DNA of 64,000 bases from Combretum micranthum (lineage: Eukaryota > Streptophyta > Magnoliopsida > Myrtales > Combretaceae). Below are positions 36,008-48,070 of this stretch, in pieces. Within the stretch, counting starts at the first letter, position 1, and every line of letters starts with the position of its first letter. The notes under the pieces were generated by a model. The model saw only the letters and a list, made by a program, of their open reading frames with translations. It did no database searches and had not been told where the DNA came from. Position numbers and translations under genes: made by a program. The stretch covers positions 558,001 through 622,000 of the forward strand of contig JAMXBD010000405.1 in assembly GCA_024138025.1 (NCBI GenBank), written 5' to 3'.

Positions 36008-37625
36008 GGTGTCGAATCCAACAAATATATTATTCTACTCTCAAAATTTATATAACTTGTATGTAGCAGTGAGTAGGGTCGATCCATAGAGATTGATGAA
36101 ATGTATTTCTATTTAGAAATCAGATGAAGAAGAGAAGAAAGGGAAGGGGGGAGGGTTGTTTGTGAAATCAAAGAAAGCTAATTATCTTTAAAGCAAGCAA
36201 ACAAATTACAAAGTATGGATCAATATCAAAGAGTTCCTAACCAAAGGTGTTATCATAGCCCAGTTCATAGGATTGATCATTGATGTAAAAATTTTCATTC
36301 TTTATCTTGGATAAACTGGTTATGGTTATTAACAAGCTCTAACAACCTATCTCTCCTTACTTCGTCGATAACCAAAACAAGTTTTTTTATTATTTCCCTT
36401 ATCGATTAAACAAGCCTAAACAAGTTATTAGGGTTTAATTTATCAAAAGTAAGAAAAACAAGAGAGAGAATCAATTATGACCAACAAATCAAACTCTTGA
36501 CCTATTTAGATCAGATTATATATCCACATAACATAAATCTATTACCTATCTCATAAGCATTCATGTTATTATGTCACAAACATTAAACAATAAAACAATT
36601 ACGAATTTGATATTCTAATTGGTAGTTTATCACCTTGTCAATCAAACAAACGAGCCCTAGTTTGCATCAATTAAATAAGATAATAATAACAAGACAAACA
36701 GAAGATATATAAATACCTAAAACAAGAACAGATCAAAACAACTCAATTAGATCTCACAATCCTTGAAGAACTGAGTCTTGTAATAATCTAGTGGCTAGAA
36801 AATAATACTTTAGCCACTCATTCTCATATGAAATTCTCTCTTTTCTAAGGTTTTTGGAATGTCTAATGGATGATACAAATCAAATATGGTCGCAACATCT
36901 TATAGAACAAAGCTTGGAACTTCAACAACCACAACGTACACCGGTGGTTACCAAATGTATGCTGCCGACATACCTTGTCGGTATTCAATGTAAATCCAAA
37001 TTCGTGAAGAAACACTGTCATCTTTCTTTGTTTAAACTACTAGATTTGCATCTACGCCAATGTCCACGCCGGTGTTATAAAATCAATATTTTTTGGCGTT
37101 CATTAATTTTAAACAATTCTCCATACATGCTATACTGGCGGTGTGGGGGGTAGCGTAGGAGACGATTTTAAAGTTTTAGATACTGTACATGGTCTGCATC
37201 GGTCCAACACTGGTAGCGTTGAATTCCTAGGAACCGGCATATGTGTAAAAATTTCAAACACTAGGGAAAATGTTGAAGTAAACTGGTAGCGTACATGCTC
37301 TAAAAGCCAGCGTTAATGTTTTTGGTTTTGTGCATAGGCAAGGCCGGCTCAACATCGGTGGTGTAGAATCATGGATAGCCGGTGTTCGATGTTTGTCATA
37401 TTTCCAAGAGTGGATCACAACCAGTGTTGAAGTTTACATCGTCAACGTACGTATACATCGACGTTTACGCAGACGGTGTAGGATCAAGATTTGCCAAGGT
37501 ACAGTCATTTCTCTATAGGCCGATGAACTATGCTTTCTAGGTCAATGGTGTTACTTCATTGAATGCTAGCGTTGGATGTTCTAATTATGAAAATACAGGC
37601 TTGCATATAACTTCTCCAATTGCTT
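36008..37625 (-). repeat. Ty3/gypsy LTR with GCCGGTGT-like motif cluster
   Basis: Begins TGTCGAATCCAACAAATATA and contains TAGGGTCGATCCATAGAGATT (about 36072-36092), a stretch common to plant gypsy LTRs. From 36930 to 37570 the base composition shifts and many variants of CGCCGGTGTT/ACACCGGCG occur. The far end and the target duplication were not resolved. Confidence 0.45.
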
Positions 37626-38464
37626 GTATTTGATTTCAAGACCTGAAATATCATATTAAACTTAATTAAGTATCAATTCCTCATGATTTTTATAAAATCC
37701 ATAACAATTAAGCATGATTTGTTTCATGAAAGATGAATATAATTTGTCTTTATCAATCTCTAATACAATCCTTCGTAACATTGAGTTCTCATGTCGTAAC
37801 CTTTTCCATTTAGCTATGCCATCATCTACCAGTGATCCAAGCATTAACTTGCTCAATCTTGTATCTTTCATCGAATGAGGCCTTCTTATTTGCCCCTCGT
37901 TCCACCCTATACCCATTAGGAAAAATTGCTACCATCCCCTATGAAACATGAAAAATTGCACCTATCAGAAAAAGACCACGGCAATGCGCCCTTTTTGGAC
38001 AACAAATTTGAAAATATATGAAACAATGCTTTATGATCGAATATTGCAGTGAGGATCGAACAACAAATAAAATCAATAGTACCGCACCTTATTAAATCTA
38101 GGGTAATTGTAAATCCTATGACCATGGTTAGTAGGCGTCTTCATAACAATGTATCTTACTATCAATCCATAATTTCACAGTATACCATTTCAGTTGATGT
38201 TTGAAGAGTGGGATGTTGAAGAAATTGAAGAATTGAAGGACCTACCCTTTAATTAGATGAAACTCGATACTAATCCCTGTGCCTTAGACTTCGTCGAATG
38301 AGTGGGATTGCAATATGGTGAGGGCAAAATGGCTAGTAAATTGAGATTCTCTAATGTTGTGTTAGTGTGTTGATGAAATTAGGGTTTCATTTTATGCACA
38401 ACCATTAAAAGCACCCCTTCTCACACAAAGAGTAGTTAAGTTAATGGTTAGGGGCTTGTTAAGT

Positions 38465-38663
38465 GTTTTTTTTTTTAATGAAAAGACACATCAGGCTCTC
38501 ATTGGTTATATATGACATGTAGACTAACAAACCTGATGATGTTAAGTGAGTTACTAATTTTAGCCACAAAAGCTCAATCAAATACTAAATTGAAAATTTT
38601 AAAAGTTCAGATACCTATTTACAATTTTTTTGCAAAGTTAAGGTACGAAATTCAATACTAACC
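38465..38663 (-). repeat. Right terminal inverted repeat of the Mutator-like element
   Basis: Imperfect complement of 28572-28790. It is followed by the direct repeat ATTTTTAAAA at 38664-38673. Confidence 0.6.
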
Positions 38664-38673
38664 ATTTTTAAAA

Positions 38674-41264
38674 TATGTTTTTGATGATGTTTTTAAGAAT
38701 TAAGCAGCTTACTTACTCATTTTGAAATTTAGTTTAAGTGGCTTATATCGTGACTTCATTCACTCAACGCTTCTAATTATACCTAATATGGAAAAAATAA
38801 ATTGCCTTTTGCATGGAACATTGTAAAGAGTTGATAATAAAAAGATACTTTGAGAGGGAAGATGCATGATAGTAGCAGTAGCAAAGTAGTGATGGTAGCA
38901 AAGATAGTGGCCATCGTAGTATAAATGAGATAGTAGCAATCGTATTAATTTGGTATCCTTGATAATAGATTTTATTTTTATCCCATTTATTTTATTCTAA
39001 TATATTTACACCATTAAATATAAAAAAGGAAAGCAAAAATCTTGAGTTCTATTAATGTCACAAGGAGATTTTTGCCTGATATCAACATTATCTTACAACC
39101 AAATACGTTATAGGTAGGGAGTTTTGCCTGGTCCATTACAATATTGTATGTAGTCAAATACTACCTATTTATTTTTAAGATATAATATTTTGATGTAAAT
39201 TATAAATACTCTACATAAATTAAGACTATTTACCAAACTAAACCAAATCAAACTAGACCAAACTACAAGATACAATTCTTTTGTATTTAATGGCTCACTT
39301 GTTTCAAAGAAAATGTCTTGTATTTGGAAAAGTGTTGAAAATAATATGTTTTCATGTGTTTTGTTGCATTTATAGAAATATGTCGAAAAAAATTTCGGTA
39401 TTTGATCTATCAATACTATGTAACACATCATCATATATAAATAATTTATTATTAGCAAGTTACTATATAAGTACATTATGGCAGATAATTTTATTTTGAA
39501 GTAAAAGTATAAAATATATATTATTTTATAATATTTATTTACAAATCATCAGTTAATATTATAATTTTTTAATGATTTTTCATTTTTTCAATAAATTATT
39601 TTCATTTTTTAAATATAATTTATTGGTTGATTACGATAAAAATCAAATAAATACTGCGTTCCTAGAATTAGAATACTTGCAAAAGCTAATTCAAAAATGA
39701 CTTTCCATTTTAAATAGAGTAAGTCACTTTCCATTAAAAAGAATAGAATTTGCTCTTTAGTGTGTTATTTTCTATTACAAGGGAAAATATTTTCTACTTA
39801 AAGTGTTCTTTTTCGTATAATAAATAAAGGAAATTGGTTTTTAGAAAATACTTGTCTTAAAACAAACGGGTCCTAAGTTTGATCAATGGTTCAATTTAGA
39901 GAAAGTCAAGCAAAATGTGATTTGGTTTAATAGATTGAATTGAGTTAAATAAGCTTCCCATTAAAAGATAAAAAAACAAATAAGATTTTTTAGATTTTAA
40001 CCCTATTGACATTTCATTGTGTAAATGTCAGATTTGGTACATAAATTTTACACAAAAATTAGCGACATAAAAGAGACAACCTATTAAAAAATTTTATTGC
40101 ATTTACTCATGCCATTTTGTAGTCATAGGTTGCCTCCTTAGTGTCAACAAACAAAGTAGATGAAGCAATACAAATATTTGCAAAAGTTTGATTAGGTATT
40201 AAATTTATCAGTTTAAAATTCATATACCAAATTTAAGATTTTATCACGTTTCATTGAAACCCTTTGAAATTTAATTTCAAGCAATTCGGTACCTGAAGCA
40301 AGTTTTTCGATACATTTTTTCCTACCTGAAGTTTGATTTTGCATAAATTTAGCACATGAAGCAAGTTTTTATGTACATTTTTTTCTACCTGACTAAAGTT
40401 TGATTTTAAACATTATGGTACCTAAAGTAAGTTTTCATGTACATTTTTCTTACCTAAAGCAAGTTCAATCAGGTAAGACAAATGCACACAAAAACTTGAT
40501 TTAGGTATATTGTTTAAAATCAAACTTTAGGGAATTGATTGGACTTTTTGCAAAAATTCAATTACTAGATTATTCAACACCAAATTTTAGGTATCTGAAT
40601 GAAATTTTTGCAAAAGTTTAGATACTGTTTTTTACATGAATCCTTATTATTATTATCCAAAATGTCATCGTTTTCACTTATCATCATCCCTATCTATCAA
40701 ATAGAGTTACATGTCTTTACATCACTTAAAATGCATGTGTTGTTGTAATATAATATTATATGCCTTTAAATTTTACATAAAATTTTTTAATTTAAAAGTC
40801 AATATTTGATTGAAAAATCCTATAACTATTAGAATTATCAATTAAAAAAAAATTTAAAATTTGATTTGAGCTTTGACTTGAACGATACGTATGTAAAACC
40901 GTTTGATTCACTAAATGTTTAAATAAAATCATTTTGAAAATGATTTGCTTCAATTCAAGCTGTTGCACGAGTCAAGTCTAAGCCGGTAGAGATTGCTCCT
41001 GCAAACATCAAAAAATAGGTCAAAGAGACGTGGGGGTTGCTTGGCTTAGTCACTCCGACGCTCAAGTTAGTCTAAGAGTGAAGATAGGGGTAGTGCAAAC
41101 AGAATGTCAGATATGTTGTTTTTTCTATCTGTACTCTATGCTATCTTTCCTATTCACTCTTTGTTTCTCTTGTCCCCTTACCCAAAAAGCAAGGGAGATT
41201 TATAGGATTTTAGCATCATACCAAGATACCTAGTACAAGGTTTTGTACTAGGTACGAAAGTGTA
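38674..41264. other. Intergenic spacer with a foldback repeat
   Basis: Very AT-rich, without a gene I recognise. It includes the foldback at 40255-40640. A perfect palindrome with 11-bp arms (ACCTAGTACAA/TTGTACTAGGT) lies at about 41228-41252, just left of a hAT element. Confidence 0.5.
40255..40640. repeat. Foldback repeat, relative of 61775-62065
   Basis: The arms alternate GTTTGATTTTAAACA-like and TACCTaAAGcAAGTTTt-ATGTACATTTTT-like blocks, and the right half is the imperfect complement of the left. The same units occur at 61775-62065. This suggests a MITE or the terminal repeat of a larger DNA transposon. Confidence 0.55.
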
Positions 41265-41272
41265 CTTAGATA

Positions 41273-42233
41273 TAGGGGTAGTCAAAAAACTGACTAAATC
41301 AAGAAACCGAACCAAAATTGGAAAACCAATCCGAAAAATATAATTAACCAGTAAATCGGTTTTTATTTAAGTTCATGGTTTTAGTTTTTTTTTTTTTTGT
41401 TTCCTGTTTCGGCTTCGGTTTGTAACTGTGAAAAACTTATGGTTAATGATTAATTGATATTTACAAATATATAATATTATATATAACTAATTTTTTTTAA
41501 TGGTTTTCGATTTTCAGTTTTAGTTTCCCTCCTAGTTACGATAAGCCCAAAGAAAAATCAAGGATACAAAGAATGAACTCCTTGGAAGCTTTTATATTTG
41601 TCTCTTTAATCTACTTTCCATGGTTGGAAGCTCTAGTATTTGCTTTTATCTTTAGAGCACTTTTATAAACGGTGGGAACCTACGATACTTTTTAAATATA
41701 AAAGCCAAGTTGATCTTTTTTTTTTCTTTGTGTGCATGTTTAGGACAAGAATAGTTAACTGTTTACAATAAGTCAAACGTAATGGGTCTAAGTCTTAACG
41801 GCTAAAATACATGCTCTTGTGTATTTCAAATGAGCTTTCACGACATCATTGGCCCATGTATTTTTCAAATAAGCCAAGTTGATTCATTCTTATGTGCACA
41901 CATTTCGAAGGAATTATCCTATAATTCCATGAAACATAGATATACTTTTATCCATGCACTATATAGGACCTACGACTATAAATATATAATATTGTAACGG
42001 TGTTGGTTTTAATTTATAACCTCGAAAAACCAATGGTCAATGATTAATCAATATTTATAAATATTATTATATATAATTCATCATGCTAAATGATTAAAAA
42101 CCGAAAACCGAAAATATTAACCGAAAAAAATAGCTAACTGTTAATAATAGACCGGTTTAAGTTTGTCATTTTGAAAAACTGATTGTAATGGTTAGGTTCA
42201 AAGAATAGGCCAACCAGTCCATGCCCACCCCTA
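41273..42233. mobile_element. Non-autonomous hAT-like element (961 bp)
   Basis: The ends are TAGGGGTAGTCAAA on the left and, complemented, TAGGGGTGGGCATGG on the right, which is the hAT terminal form. The flanking octamers CTTAGATA (41265-41272) and CCTGAATA (42234-42241) match at five of eight bases and may be a decayed target duplication. The subterminal regions are rich in AAACCGAACC-type motifs. No transposase is present. Confidence 0.6.
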
Positions 42234-42241
42234 CCTGAATA

Positions 42242-42889
42242 GAAAGGCTTACCGTCGTGGAGTGCAGCCGAGCTATTGGTGTTCCCCAGGCCATGAGATA
42301 TGGCTAGTTCATGAGATGAGGAGAAGAGGTTAGGCTGGACCGAAGGCAAGCTGATCAACCAGCGACCTGATGAGCTTGAAGAGATGTACCGAGGCATGGG
42401 CTTGAAGTCGAGTCCCCGCCAGCTTGTATAGCTGAGGCGTTATGCTCTTCGAGATGGACTGGGCTCTTTCTTCTTAGAGCTACTGATGGCGAAGGATATT
42501 GAGCTTCGAAGACCGAGTGGGCCTAGGGCTATATTTTACAGTCAGCACAAGCCAAACCAAATTACCACAACTCTAACATAAACATATGCATAAGCCTATT
42601 ATATATTGACATTTGACATGTCTAAAATAAAGAAGCTTGAGTAATACATCCATTTAACTTTATTCTAAATCCATTTAGATTTTTTTACTTTTAAAATTAA
42701 GTATGTATACATTTAAATCTTAAAAAAACTATAATTTATAAAACGTTACTTTATCTCTTAAATATAATAAAATAATTTTTAAATGATAAAAACGGTCATT
42801 AAAAATAGAAAAAAATTATCTTAAAAGTTTAAGATTTAAATATTTCATTTTAAAAGTAGAAATGAATTACGGATTGCAATCGACATGAG
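42242..42889. other. GC-richer unassigned block, then spacer
   Basis: 42242-42530 is noticeably richer in GC than the surroundings and holds no reading frame I recognise. The rest, to 42889, is AT-rich spacer before the P1 promoter. Confidence 0.4.
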
Positions 42890-43045
42890 AGGGTGGGCCT
42901 GAACTGAAATGAGCAAAAAAAATTGAGCCCAAGTCGATTAGGCCCAGTGTGTAAATCACGTGCAATACGTGTGCGGTCGATCTGCAAAACCCTAGCTCTG
43001 ATCGATAAGTATTAATTAGGGTTCTCTCCTTCATCTAGGGTTTCC
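42890..43045 (+). promoter_or_regulatory. P1 gene promoter with site II and telo-box motifs
   Basis: TGGGCC at 42894-42899 and GGCCCA at 42941-42946 are site-II elements. AAACCCTAG at 42987-42995 and TAGGGTTT at 43036-43043 are telo-boxes. This pairing is typical of plant ribosomal protein promoters and drives coordinate expression in dividing cells. An exon from about 43045 to 43095 ending CTCTCAAG/GT probably forms the noncoding first exon. Confidence 0.75.
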
Positions 43046-43208
43046 ACGAGCCGACGGCGTTGCACACAGAAGAACATCATCTTGCCCCTCTCAAGGTCTC
43101 TCTCCTCTCTTTCACTCTATCTTCAATGTATTTTCGTTATATGTTTACTCATAGATTTCTTTGTGTGTGTAATTAGGAAGCAAAGATCATTAGAGCTTTG
43201 TAGAGACA

Positions 43209-44527
43209 ATGTCTGCCGTAGAGCTCGCTTGCACTTACGCCACATTGATCCTCCACGACGATGGAATTCCCGTCACTGTAAACCTCTCTCTCTCTCTCTC
43301 TCTCCTCTTCGTTTCTGTGCTTTATTTATGTGAATTAGTTGGATTAGGGTTGATATTCGGAAACCAGCACATAGGTCTTGTGAGATGGGTTGTGTAAAGA
43401 AACGAAGGGTTTTATCCGGTGATGAGTTGCAATTGTGTTTGATACGACTTTCTAGTGACAGTTTGATTAAATAAATGAATTGAATTGGAACTTAGGTGCG
43501 GCCATGGGGATTGGTCCTTCCTTTATCCAAAAATGGGGATTGGTCCTTCCCGGTGCGTGCCGGCAGAGGAAGCCTGTCCACCATGCCCTTTCATTAGGAA
43601 ATATTGATTTGGGTATAAGCAATAACACAGCTTGAGCAGATCGAATGAGAGGTTAAGGGATTAAGAATGTGGATGGATATTGTATATAATTATGGTTAGT
43701 AAGTTAGAAAATTCAAATTATATACAAGTGTGATTTCTGTTATTATTGTGATGGACTTTATCCTCTTTAAGTGTACTTTATGATTACCAAGTTTGGTGAT
43801 GACTTTTTTTAGGCGGAGAAGATTGCTTCTTTGGTGAAAGCAGCTAATGTGACAGTGGAATCGTACTGGCCTAGCCTTTTTGCCAAATTAGCAGAGAAGA
43901 GAAATATTGATGATCTCATTTTGAATGTTGGCGCTGGTGGTGGTGCTGCCCCTGCTGCTGTGGCTGCTGCACCTGCTGGTGGAGCTGCAGCTGCTGCAGC
44001 TCCTGCTGTTGAGGAGAAGAAGGTTCTTATTCATCTTTTCCTCTTCATATTAATGGATTGACTTATGATACTTGACGATATTGATTGGTTGTGCTTTGTT
44101 TATAACTGATAGCAGTTGTGCTTCTGGCAATTCCATGCTTAGTTTTCTCAAGAATTTATAGTTAAGTTTTGCTTAATGCAATAATGGTGGGAATTTTTAA
44201 CTTAAACCCTTGACCATTTGATATGAGTACCTTAGATTTTGGGGATTCAAAAATTTTAAAGCTGAGTTGGAAATAGTTGTGTGATAATTTAGGACAAGTA
44301 GATGGCATTGAAAACCTTCTTTAAGTAATGTTATTATTGTTCTTTTTCTTTATATTACAGTAAATTGTTCCAGGATATAGTTTGTAATACTTATTGGACT
44401 CGTTACTTTTCATTAGTATTTGTATCTCTGGAAAAACAGTATGATTTACTTCATTTTTCTCCCATCTTTTCAGGAAGAGCCTAAGGAAGAGAGTGATGAT
44501 GATATGGGTTTCAGCTTATTCGACTAG
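43209..44527 (+). CDS. RPP1: 60S acidic ribosomal protein P1
   Basis: P1 pairs with P2 on the P0 base of the large-subunit stalk, which recruits and activates translational GTPases in the cytosol. Coding exons are 43209-43277, 43813-44022 and 44474-44527, giving 110 residues, a normal length. The first two join as GIPVT/AEKI and all borders are GT/AG. The product has an N-terminal helical dimerisation domain (about residues 1-63, [19 protein letters not shown] to [10 protein letters not shown]), an Ala/Gly/Pro hinge (about 64-91) and the conserved acidic tail [13 protein letters not shown] that binds elongation factors. A 5' UTR intron precedes the start-codon exon (acceptor ATTAG before GAAGCAAAGATC). 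I see no lesion. It is related to the broken copy at 56359-58145. Confidence 0.95.
43278..43310 (+). repeat. (CT)n microsatellite in P1 intron
   Basis: About a dozen CT units lie directly after the splice donor of the first coding exon. Confidence 0.85.
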
Positions 44528-45267
44528 ACTTGTCTTACCATACTTCCTTTTTGGAATTCTTTTCCCCGAATTGAATTAGGATACTCAAAGGAGTTCTCTT
44601 CTTTCTCGTTTGTTTTCTTTCTGTCAAAATTTTGTCTTCTGCCGGCAGATTTGGACCATTTTAAGCTCAGTGAGAATACTTATTTTGCGATACTTTTTGG
44701 TCATTATGGTATTGAAAATGCATACTAGACTATGATTGTGTCTCTGATAATTAAATTCACTTTATTTCTTATTAAGTTGGAGGCTATGACTGTTGTATTG
44801 TTCTCGCTGCGCAAGATCATTGCTCAGATAGTATGTTGGATGCTTTCGGAGATCCGAGGAAGTTAAATGTCTCAGGACATTTTGCTTATATGATTTACCA
44901 ATGCCAGTGCTGACATTTGAATTTGAATATACGAGAGACACCGGATTTGCTTTATCATTCCACAATAAATAAATAAATAAATAATGATAAGCACAAAGGA
45001 TAATGGGAAAAAAAAAACAATGGTAGGTCAAGTATCTCTATTTTTAATTTTTAAAAATAGTGTCTCATTTGTAGGATTCATATGCTTGTATTTCTTGACT
45101 GAGCAATTTAGTATTTCTACTAAATAATATTTGATTGATGTATATTTTGATGATAGGATAATACCATGTAGTTCACTAAAAAATTGTCAAAAATCAAAGA
45201 TGTTGCAATAAATTGCTAAAAGTTGTATTTTATGATATCAAAATAAGCATTTCTTAAATGTTATTTA

Positions 45268-45552
45268 GGGATAAAGATTTTTTTGGTATTTGAACTTTGG
45301 TTAAGTAGACAATTAAGTACTTGAATTTTTAAAAAGATTAATTTCATACTTAATTAAATTTTTCATGTTTTTTTTTACTATTTCATCTAATCATTGCTTG
45401 TTATGCATTCATTACTTCAAGAAAGAAAAAAAGTGAGGTAGTAAAAGAGATGAAAAATTTTGCTAGGTATAAATTGGTCTTTTTGAAAGTTCAGCTACCT
45501 AATTGATTACTTGGCTAAAGTTCAAGTATTAAAAGGAAATTTTTTTGCTATT
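45268..45552. mobile_element. Foldback MITE, Mutator-like
   Basis: Two arms of about 100 bp are imperfect complements. Each carries TTTGAACTTTGG-/CTTGAACTTTAG-, CAATTAaGTA and AATTTTTCAT blocks. TTATTTA borders both sides (45261-45267 and 45551-45557). There is no coding potential. A single arm of similar sequence lies at about 52110-52220. Confidence 0.55.
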
Positions 45553-48009
45553 ATTTATGAGAGATATTAAATTGCACATGTTTTGAAAATATAATTATTA
45601 AATTATTAAAATCTAAATATTAATCCTTTCGGACCTCGTAAAGAGAGACCATATTTTTTCCTCATTATCTTGGATTAAATAAAAAGAAGAAGAAATTACA
45701 ATAAATTTAAACTAATAGAATATTGCTTTCATAGTGCTTCAAGGTTTGTTGGTATGTTTGTTTTATTTTTTTTCATTGTTTCGATATCTTTTATTTTTTT
45801 GTTATTTTCATACAAATATTTTTAAGAAACAAATATAGATGACAAACAAACATTTTTATTCATAAACAAATCAAATAAATTGGATATAAGATCAAATATA
45901 GATAAGTGGGAATAGCATTGAACAGTACCTAATGATGATGATGATGATGATTATAATAATAGGGAAATAAAACTTTCATAAATACATTGATATATACGAG
46001 CACATGCAGAGATAGTTTTGCTTTTAAAAATTGCAAAATAGGCTATTATCACTCTAACAGCCCAAGAATTATAAGGTTGACTCTTGAGGCTTATTGAAGC
46101 TTCGTGGCCTGTGACTCATGCATTCAAGATACTAAAACCATTTATTCCTCTTCTCCATTGTTCTCTCCAAGTCATGCCATCAAGTGCCACCTTTTCGTCA
46201 ACACTTAATCATGTGGAAGGCACGGGATTTATCTAATGCATATGTGACAGGTTGAAAAAATACCTCACATATACAATAATTAAAAAGGTAAAACCTTTCA
46301 TGAACACATGTATATAAAAATGCACATACTATAATACTTTAGAAACAATCTTGACTACTCTTACTGCTCCCAGCAATGTTCTTAAAGTGTATATGAGGTG
46401 AATTGTCTTTAGGTTAAGCAATTACCGATTAGATGAGAGGAGGTGGGGAAAAAGGCTTTTTTATAAAGGTGAATGAAAGTATAGGTGAGAGAACAACGTG
46501 AATAAGTGTTTCCATCTAATAGTGGGTAGGCTTATATTTTATCGTAGGTGTCGGCTCTCTCTCTCTCTCTCTCTCTCAAAACGTGGTTCAGTTTTGTTCT
46601 TTAACATGAACTAAATCGTGAATTGAAAACGATTGTCAAATCAAACTACAAAATAAATTTTAGTAAACAAAATCGAATTTTCGATTTGGTCTAATGCAAT
46701 TTATAATTTGGTCCTTTCTTCTTCTTTTTTATTCAATTATAGTTCCCAGTACATGTTAAGGCTTTTTTCTTTTTTGTAATAATGGTAATTGGAAAATGAA
46801 GTGTTTTTTAGTATGATTTATTTCTTTTTATTATTTTTTTGGGTTAAAATGCATGAGTTATTTCAAGTTAGGCAAACATTCTCATCTTATGTTTTAGGTT
46901 TTCTCTTTTCACTTGTTTGTTGTTTTGTTCTTTAGTTAGTGAGATTGGTATCATATACTTTATATGGTTTTTTTCTTTTCGCTTTTTTGTTATTTCGCAT
47001 ACTTAAATTCTCCTTTTCAACATTTGCAATTCAATACTCTCCAAAGGTGATGGTCGATTACCTTCTTACATAGAGGTTGCCAACTAAGATACAAAATTTA
47101 TCTAACCTATTTTTTCCTTTCATTAATATTCTTCTTCTCCTTTTTTTTTAATCATAAAATAATTTTGTAGATATATGGTTCTTCTTGAAGTAGTCATGCA
47201 CGTGTCACGTGTATCCCGTGCTTAGTATGTGACTTCAAACTATTGATGAGGAAATGACACTTGATGTGATGACATAAGGAGAATGACTAAGAGAAGGAAC
47301 AAGCAACCTCGGTATCTTAAATGTGGAAGTGACAAGCAATGAAACTTTGATAAATCTCATACATTGACCTTGCAATTCATGAGCATTTAGAACGATATTT
47401 GTTCAATCTTCCTATTTGATCCTTGTGAGCATATTTTTCCATACAAAATGTTGTTTATCTTGTTTCTTCAAAAGTTGGATACGGAGAGAACTAGTTGAAT
47501 ATTTATAGACACTTTGAATAGATGAAAACCATCAAATCATCTAAGCAATGAACAGATGAGATGTAGCTAGATCATTTCATGTATATTTAGAATGAGTTTG
47601 TTATGGCCTAATGCCAGTAGCCATCCTCTTATACATATGAGTCTACCTAAGAGAAGTAAGATGCAAACAAGTTGATCTAATGATTCCTATTGCAAGCTTA
47701 TCAAGCCAAATCTCTCAAAGTCATCTTAATAAATAAACTGGACTCATTAGACTCTATCACCTAGTCCACAAATCAAGTCCATGTGAAACAATATATATAC
47801 TCATTTCCGTTTACACATTTCAAAATTTCAAGTTCACTGGCCAGTGATTTTATCTAGCACAAAGGCATAAACCGTCTTATCAATCTCATACAATAAAAAT
47901 CATAAATCACAATTTTACTCTTATGATTATATGAGTTTACAATTTTAGTTCCCAGTTAATTTGTGCATAAAATCAATAGACAATTTACATCTTTAATATC
48001 ACATTCCAA

Positions 48010-48013
<4 letters not shown>

Positions 48014-48042
<29 letters not shown>

Positions 48043-48070
48043 GCTCGCTCACACACACACACACACACAT
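48014..48070. repeat. Compound (CT)n-(CA)n microsatellite
   Basis: A run of CT units, a short CTCG interruption, then about ten CA units. Confidence 0.9.

Larger units (their letters stand above)
28572..38663 (+). mobile_element. Probable Mutator-like element with long TIRs
   Basis: About 200 bp at the left end (AGGGTTAATGTCAAATTTCG...) aligns, inverted and imperfectly, with the right end, whose complement reads TGGTTAGTATTGAATTTCG. Both arms carry the pattern TACCT-AACTTT, ACTTTTAAAA and CTCACTTAACA. The direct repeat ATTTTTAAAA lies at 28562-28571 and 38664-38673, which fits the 8-11 bp duplications of Mutator-like elements, though it is low in complexity. The 10-kb interior is mostly LTR fragments; only an acidic relic at 29.6-30.2 kb could be transposase N-terminus. 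No transposase core was recognised, so this may be a relic inflated by later insertions. Confidence 0.55.
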
